Shown: in pieces, positions 60,101 through 64,000 of the stretch
How the letters are laid out: each line of letters opens with the position of its first letter
Position numbering within the stretch: the first letter of the stretch is position 1
Source of the DNA: Acidobacteriota bacterium
Lineage (GTDB): Bacteria; Acidobacteriota; Vicinamibacteria; Vicinamibacterales; UBA8438
Direction: 5' to 3'
NCBI GenBank assembly: GCA_009838525.1
Contig: VXRJ01000035.1
Span: 279,914-343,913, forward strand
DNA length: 64,000 bases
Notes under the pieces: model-generated
What the model was told of the DNA's origin: nothing
The model's input: the letters and a program-made list of their open reading frames with translations, nothing else
Databases searched by the model: none
Position numbers and translations under genes: made by a program

Positions 60101-60820
60101 GGGGCGGGTGGAGCGACCATCTTCGGCGCCTACACCATCGAGCGCAACGTCATCCGGCGGTGCGACAGCGTCTCCAGTCCGAACGACTGGGCCTTCTGCG
60201 ACGCCAGCTACTGGGGCGTCCCCTGGCTCCACGAGTTCAAGATGTCGGGCACGGTGCCGCTGCCGGGCGGCTTCCAGCTCAGCGGGACGCTGCAGAGCTA
60301 CACGCCGCGTGAGATGCTGGCCATCGGCACCTATGGCGGCGCGACCTCGGGCGGCCTAAACGGTGGCGGCACCCTCTGGGGCAGCCTTGCCCGGCTCGGC
60401 AACGTCGGCTACCGCGTCGAGACGAGCACGTTCCCGGCGACGGGCGTGGATGTCGAGCAGGCGATGGCCGCCAACGGCGGGCAGATCCCTTTCACGGCGG
60501 ATGGCAAGCTGGACATGGCGGCGGCGGCGTCCATGGGCGTCATGGCCGACACCCCGGTCGACCGGCTGGGTGCGGTCTTCCTCCCGCTGATGCCGGGTGG
60601 GTCCACCTACCAGGACCGCCTGAACCAGATCGATGCCTCGATCCGGAAGATCTTCGATCTCCCGGGCGGGCAGCGTCTGAACATCCAGCTGGATGTCTAC
60701 AACATCTTCAACCTGACGCCGATCATCAGTACGACCAACGAGTACGGCGGCTCGCTCGGCAACGTGCTCCGGTCGATCCAGGGTCGGTTCCTCCAGGTCG
60801 CGACGCACCTCTACTGGTAG
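57179..60820 (+). CDS. Oar-like TonB-dependent outer membrane receptor 3
   Basis: 1213 residues from ATG 57179 with GGAGGAGGG upstream. Signal peptide ends ATFAQ. Regulatory-like domain (GVVSDNTGGILPGVTIEASS ... GTYTITFTLPGFSTV), LEETVTVSGEAPVVDVQS plug entry, and a Tyr/Trp/Asn-rich barrel ending THLYW. It is homologous to receptors 1 and 2 but clearly older in divergence: about 100 residues longer and different loop segments. Own sigma-54-like promoter and terminator. Substrate unknown. Confidence 0.9.
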   Translation: MKRSFAFVVLAALAFAPTATFAQGDSSIAGVVSDNTGGILPGVTIEASSPALIEGSRVAISDGTGQYNIVDLRPGTYTITFTLPGFSTVVVEQQELPAGFVLTLDAELSVGALEETVTVSGEAPVVDVQSVTQAEVLTREVLDAIPTGRNMQSTAQLIPGVKLNRPEVGLTTAAQQTYMSVHGMGVQQTTTLIDGQHVASSGYDGANQNYINLLANEEMVYDTSGIGAETSTGGVRISMIPREGGNTHSGQNYFAFADGALQSDNLTDRYAQRGGRSVESIQETYDLNVAHGGPFIQDRFWFFGSARRYHLDVPVTNSFYQNMSGLTNRYFTLGRNAEGNPIPPPALDGNDGREYFPGINDDRMTSGLLRLTTQVTQSNKFSAYLDRIIKQRFHDYDARVDVGTASRHHGSPIYYVSGAKWTSTLSNRLLLEVGYSATIENWSNVDQEATPPNGPGGNLAGQWSHSQLFGNYAGWGNPDVMDGYRGWPTCQVPPCFPSPMATMQGMGAYAPGTWDGTNHLHQVGGLYMGMTDNTTVVNPSGSISPDIIHPYYASTLRRSAATNFADRYHWGDRTAYVERFNTNSSVSYVTGSHNIKVGLMTSFGPFQHNENVNGAIRQRYTGDGLPRQIGRTNHFSTYNLGYVDTALYVQDTWTIDRLTLNLGVRWERIQGYVDETLRPYNTRWATRIPGGIPDKENLPNWAGMAPRLGFAYDLFGDARTALKFSWGKYHASTTHSVADRFHTGKVQWTSSNWWDCAYNFMDNSCATWDWLAMNYGQDVAMLAYGPNSGPGDTYTRGIPGTTNSGGTNGDDYAQDWESGPTGNAQDFGLPGGTPDIVEGNFDRPWAGLLNVGIDHELRPGLSVSFNWYRRDSFGGLRQYNASRGPDDYVYFEVPNPCGPSAGTRAAPNGFPCFTAGSGDTYDMLPVYALKDSRRGEASDNRLENILSGTAANLGPYGGEYSERYNGFEGGFNVRGAGGATIFGAYTIERNVIRRCDSVSSPNDWAFCDASYWGVPWLHEFKMSGTVPLPGGFQLSGTLQSYTPREMLAIGTYGGATSGGLNGGGTLWGSLARLGNVGYRVETSTFPATGVDVEQAMAANGGQIPFTADGKLDMAAAASMGVMADTPVDRLGAVFLPLMPGGSTYQDRLNQIDASIRKIFDLPGGQRLNIQLDVYNIFNLTPIISTTNEYGGSLGNVLRSIQGRFLQVATHLYW

Positions 60821-60871
60821 GTCGCGCGGACCTGGGCTCCTCCTGAGGAAGGAGCCGCACGTCAACCCGAA

Positions 60872-60910
60872 GGGCCGGGGAGCCGCAGAGGTTCCCCGGC
60901 CCTTCTTTCT
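60872..60910 (+). terminator. Rho-independent terminator after TonB receptor 3
   Basis: GGGCCGGGG (60872-60880) pairs with CCCCGGCCC (60894-60902), extended by one A-T pair, followed by TTCTTTCT. About 50 bases after the stop. Confidence 0.8.
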
Positions 60911-60987
60911 GGCGTTGCAGTACGGCCGGCAACCGGCTCCCAACTGGCGTATAGTGTGACGTGGCAAGCGTGGCGGGGAGACGAATC

Positions 60988-61989
60988 ATGACGAGACTGG
61001 CGCTGTTCCGCAGGTGCGTTGTCGTTGCCGCCGTCGTCGCCGTAACGGTTGCCGGATTCTGGAACGGGACTGCGCACCTGGGTGCGCAGTCATCGCAGCA
61101 GATGTATCTAACCGTGCTCGACAGCGACGGGCTGCCGATCACGGATCTGCGGCCCTACGAAGTGAGCATCACCGAGAACGGTGTGCGGCGCGAGGTGCTG
61201 TACCTGGCGCGCCCCAGCGGACCCGCGGACGTTTCCTTGCTGGTGGATACCAGCGGCGCGGTAGTGCCGGCTACGACGCATGTGCGGAATGCGCTGAGTG
61301 CGTTCGTGAATGCCTTGAACGGTCAAGCGCGGATGTCGCTCGTGACCTTCGGCGACCTGCCGGTGCGTCTCGTCGCGCCCACCACGGACATGACGCGTAT
61401 GCAGGACGCGATAGACGGGCTGTTTCCGACGGAGGATGCGATCTCCCGCTTTCAGGACGCGCTGGTGAACGCGGCCATTGACATCAGTGAGCGTCAGCCG
61501 TCGAGGCCCACGATCGTCATCCTTGCGTCGGATCAACTTGCCGGCGCTTTTGCCGAAGTGTCCCCCAACAATACGACGCGGCCGGTGGAGCAGGTGATCG
61601 GCGTGTTGCAGGCGATTGGCGCACCGGTTCACATCATTGCCCTCCGAAGTCGCGAGTCGTTCGAGGTGGTCGGGCGCGGCGTTTTCGACCGCCAGTCGGC
61701 CTTCAGCGGCCGGGTCGACAATAACATCCGGAACTCGATCATGGCCCGCGAGACGCGCGACTGGCTCGAAGTATTCGAAACGGTGTCCCAGCGGACCGGC
61801 GGCCGGCTGTCGAACCTCTACGCGAGCGCCGGGCTCGACAAGCCCCTGGTCGGTCTCGCGAACGAGATCCTCGGCCAATACATCATCACCTACTCGCGTC
61901 CGGCGGAGGGCATCACCGCCGATGCCCTGGAGATTGGCGTCGGCATCGCGCGCGAGGATGTGACGGTCCGTGTCACCCCCGTGATGTGA
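60988..61989 (+). CDS. Exported VWFA-related acidobacterial protein
   Basis: 333 residues from ATG 60988 (GGGGAGACG upstream; TATAGT at 60951-60956). Signal anchor then QMYLTVLDSDGLPITDLRPY and EVSITENGVRREV, the entry typical of the VWFA-related Acidobacteria family, then VSLLVDTSGAVVP with a partial MIDAS (DTSGA instead of DxSxS). Later VHIIALRSRESFE and TGGRLSNLYASAGLDKPL fit the same family. Stop overlaps the next start as GTGA. Confidence 0.85.
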   Translation: MTRLALFRRCVVVAAVVAVTVAGFWNGTAHLGAQSSQQMYLTVLDSDGLPITDLRPYEVSITENGVRREVLYLARPSGPADVSLLVDTSGAVVPATTHVRNALSAFVNALNGQARMSLVTFGDLPVRLVAPTTDMTRMQDAIDGLFPTEDAISRFQDALVNAAIDISERQPSRPTIVILASDQLAGAFAEVSPNNTTRPVEQVIGVLQAIGAPVHIIALRSRESFEVVGRGVFDRQSAFSGRVDNNIRNSIMARETRDWLEVFETVSQRTGGRLSNLYASAGLDKPLVGLANEILGQYIITYSRPAEGITADALEIGVGIAREDVTVRVTPVM

Positions 61990-63788
61990 CGCCGTCGGTC
62001 CTCATCGCCCTCGCGTTCATTGTCGCCGTCGCGCTGCCTGCCGCGTGCGGCGGCGGCGCCTCGCCCGAGTCTCGCCCAATACCGGACGATTCTCCCATTC
62101 CGGCTGCCGCGACGGAGAACACCGGTCCGGCCGGGGACTGGTTTGTCGACCGCGCGCTCGAAGCGGGTCTGCGCTTCACGCACGTCAACGGCATGACCGG
62201 CCAGTTCTACCAGTCCGAGATGATGGCGCCCGGGGTTGCTCTCTTCGATTACGACAACGACGGCGATCTCGACGTCTACCTCGCGCAGGGGGAAACGCTC
62301 GGGGGGGGCAGTGCGATCCTGCCACCTCCCGCTGATCAGCCACCCGGCGACCGCCTGTTCAGAAACGATCTGGCCGTGGGGCCGGATGGCGTGCGCATTC
62401 TCCGGTTCACGGACGTGACCGACGCGGCCGGGATTCCCTCCGATGGCTACGGCATGGGCGTTGCCACCGGCGACTACGACAACGACGGCTGGATCGACCT
62501 CTATCTCACCCGATTCGGGCCGAACCGCATGCTGCGCAACCAGGGTGACGGCACGTTCGCCGACGTGTCGGCGGCCACGGGTACCGACGACCCGTCGTGG
62601 GGCGTGCCCGCAACCTTCTTCGACTACGACCGCGATGGTCTTCTGGATCTCTTCGTCGGCAACTACCTCACCTACACGCTGGAATCCCATTCGCCCTGCT
62701 TCGCGCCCTCGGGCCCGATGGACTACTGCCCGCCGGAGGTGAGCCTGCCGCGTCCCGATGTTCTCTACCGCAACCGGGGCGATGGCACGTTCGAGGACGT
62801 GACCGCCGCCGCCGGTCTCGGCCGGGAGTTCGGCCCCGCGCTCGGAGCGACCGCCGCCGACTTCGACGGCGACGGCTGGCTGGACCTCTTCGTCGCCAAC
62901 GACCAGCGGGAGAATCAACTCTGGATCAATCAGCAGGACGGCACGTTCCGGAACGATGCGTTGATTCAGGGAGCCGCGCTCGGTTCCAGCGGGGAGGCGA
63001 AGGCCGACATGGGGGTGGACGCGGGCGACTTCGACAACGACGGCGACGAGGACCTGTTCATCACGGAACTGGCGGGGCAGGGGAGCACGCTGTACGTGAA
63101 CGGCGGCGGGTCGTTCAGCGATCGGAGCGCAGCGTTCGGTATCCGGGCCGCCAGCCTGCCGCACACGGGTTTCGGGATGGGCTGGATCGATATCGACAAC
63201 GACGGCTGGCTCGACATTGTCGCCGTCAACGGATCGGTCGTGCTCAATCTCGAGGAGTACTCGTCCGACAACCCGTTCGCGCTGCAACAGCGCAACCAGG
63301 TATTCCGCAACCTCGGCGGGACGCGTTTCGAGGTGGCGACGGATCGCGCCGGAGCGGTGTTCACACTCTCGGAAGTGAGTCGCGGCCTGGCGTTCGGCGA
63401 CGTGGACAACGACGGCGATACCGACCTTGTGCTCGCGAACGCGGCCGGCCCGGCCCGGTTGCTGATGAACGAGGTGGGGCAGGACCGGCACTGGATCGGC
63501 CTGCGGCTCGTCGCCGGGGCCCCCGCGGGAGGTGGGGCGGCGGTGCGCGACCAGACCGGCACGCGTGTGGCGGTAACGGCGACGGACGGCGTAACGCGCC
63601 ACCGGCGCGCACGTGCGGACGGCAGCTACGCGTCGGCGCACGACCCGCGTGTCCTCGTCGGCCTGGGCGACGCCGCCAACCCCGTGGACGTGCAGGTCAT
63701 CTGGCCGAACGGATCGGTCGAGGCCTGGTCGGACGTTCCTGTCGACACCTACACCACGCTGACCCGGGGCGACGGCGGGCCGCCATGA
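61986..63788 (+). CDS. CRTAC1-type FG-GAP/VCBS and ASPIC/UnbV protein, exported
   Basis: 600 residues from GTG 61986, coupled to the VWA gene. An N-terminal hydrophobic stretch ends PAACGGG, a possible lipoprotein site. Repeated Asp-rich calcium-type loops of FG-GAP/VCBS blades: DYDNDGDLDVYLA, DYDNDGWIDLYLT, DYDRDGLLDLFVG, DFDGDGWLDLFVA, DFDNDGDEDLFIT, DIDNDGWLDIVAV and DVDNDGDTDLVLA. The C-terminus (HWIGLRLVAG, VQVIWPNGSVE) is the ASPIC/UnbV module. Likely periplasmic or surface propeller. Stop overlaps the next start as ATGA. Confidence 0.9.
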   Translation: MTPSVLIALAFIVAVALPAACGGGASPESRPIPDDSPIPAAATENTGPAGDWFVDRALEAGLRFTHVNGMTGQFYQSEMMAPGVALFDYDNDGDLDVYLAQGETLGGGSAILPPPADQPPGDRLFRNDLAVGPDGVRILRFTDVTDAAGIPSDGYGMGVATGDYDNDGWIDLYLTRFGPNRMLRNQGDGTFADVSAATGTDDPSWGVPATFFDYDRDGLLDLFVGNYLTYTLESHSPCFAPSGPMDYCPPEVSLPRPDVLYRNRGDGTFEDVTAAAGLGREFGPALGATAADFDGDGWLDLFVANDQRENQLWINQQDGTFRNDALIQGAALGSSGEAKADMGVDAGDFDNDGDEDLFITELAGQGSTLYVNGGGSFSDRSAAFGIRAASLPHTGFGMGWIDIDNDGWLDIVAVNGSVVLNLEEYSSDNPFALQQRNQVFRNLGGTRFEVATDRAGAVFTLSEVSRGLAFGDVDNDGDTDLVLANAAGPARLLMNEVGQDRHWIGLRLVAGAPAGGGAAVRDQTGTRVAVTATDGVTRHRRARADGSYASAHDPRVLVGLGDAANPVDVQVIWPNGSVEAWSDVPVDTYTTLTRGDGGPP

Positions 63789-64000
63789 TCCCGAGCGCGC
63801 GTGTCGCCCTGATCGCGCTGCTCCTTGCCGGGTGCACAGTCTCTCCGGTTGCCGACCCGTCGCCTTTGGACGCGCCACTCCAGCCCGTGGTGCTTCCCGA
63901 CCTGGACGGTCTGGCGCCTTCCGTGGCGCGGCAACTCCGCGCGCGCTACGACGCCGCCCAAGGCGCTGACACCGCGAACGCGTCCGGCTCGGAGCGCGCC
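63785..64000 (+). CDS. Lipoprotein, probably TPR family (cut by window end)
   Basis: An open frame of 72 codons runs off the window. It starts MIPSARVALIALLLAGCTVS, a signal peptide with lipobox LAGC. Then PVVLPDLDGLAPSVARQLRA and RYDAAQGADT, which resembles the start of the TPR proteins that usually follow CRTAC1 genes. Read from the same message as the VWA and CRTAC1 genes by ATGA overlap. Confidence 0.7.
   Translation, partial: MIPSARVALIALLLAGCTVSPVADPSPLDAPLQPVVLPDLDGLAPSVARQLRARYDAAQGADTANASGSERA

Noticed and set aside
1-64000. Search for tRNA, rRNA, transposase, integrase or phage genes
   Set aside because: None recognised by eye; duplications and repeats here have no visible transposase.

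Overview
This is a high-GC bacterial chromosome segment, densely packed and with many start/stop overlaps of the ATGA or GTGA type. Gene content suggests an Acidobacteriota member, probably Vicinamibacteria-like. The main indications are three Oar-type TonB-dependent receptors with an N-terminal carboxypeptidase-regulatory-like domain, a VWFA-related protein of the acidobacterial type, a CRTAC1/UnbV protein, and many exported c-type cytochrome, PQQ-propeller, GMC, VOC and alpha/beta-hydrolase proteins. The taxonomy is inferred from gene families only; there is no rRNA or tRNA gene in the window.

Layout. 0-5 kb: a secreted Ig-like protein, an octaheme cytochrome with a small membrane partner, a lectin-like secreted protein and a TPR protein. 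5-13 kb: an exported catabolic run (regulatory-like/cytochrome propeller protein, alpha/beta hydrolase, a 'YEYACHE' secreted protein, a ketopantoate-reductase-like enzyme, formyl-CoA:oxalate CoA-transferase). 13-17.7 kb: a GMC oxidoreductase translationally coupled to an MNT/HEPN pair, divergent from a cytochrome-PQQ dehydrogenase. 17.8-25 kb: two tandem, recently duplicated TonB receptors. 25-31.8 kb: a Uma2 nuclease, a second MNT/HEPN pair coupled to a cytochrome/copper-monooxygenase-like/TPR lipoprotein, a creatininase-family protein, an aldose epimerase, and HigA with a decayed HigB. 31.9-45.4 kb: an M3 peptidase, a Gfo/Idh-GMC-VOC operon, a tandem VOC lipoprotein, a second lectin-like protein, a cysteine-free racemase-fold protein, two more YEYACHE proteins, a PQQ propeller and a serine hydrolase. 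45.8-56.6 kb: a repeat-built coiled-coil membrane protein, an EVE protein, lactate permease, a SUMF1-fold protein with an NqrB/RnfD-Sel1 fusion, an NHL propeller, a VOC protein, an esterase, and a double cNMP-domain acyltransferase. 57-64 kb: a third TonB receptor and a VWA-CRTAC1-TPR operon cut by the window end.

The most interesting signal is regulatory. All three TonB receptor genes carry a sigma-54 (-24/-12) promoter match in the leader. About 130-145 bp further upstream, each has an inverted repeat built on ATCCAA/TTGGAT, a distance typical of bacterial enhancer sites. This suggests one enhancer-dependent nutrient-receptor regulon. A second pattern is a TANNNT -10 box placed 6-8 bases before the start codon of at least seven genes, which suggests leaderless mRNAs. 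Two dispersed palindromic repeat families sit in the intergenic gaps. I see no CRISPR array, prophage, transposase, tRNA or rRNA.
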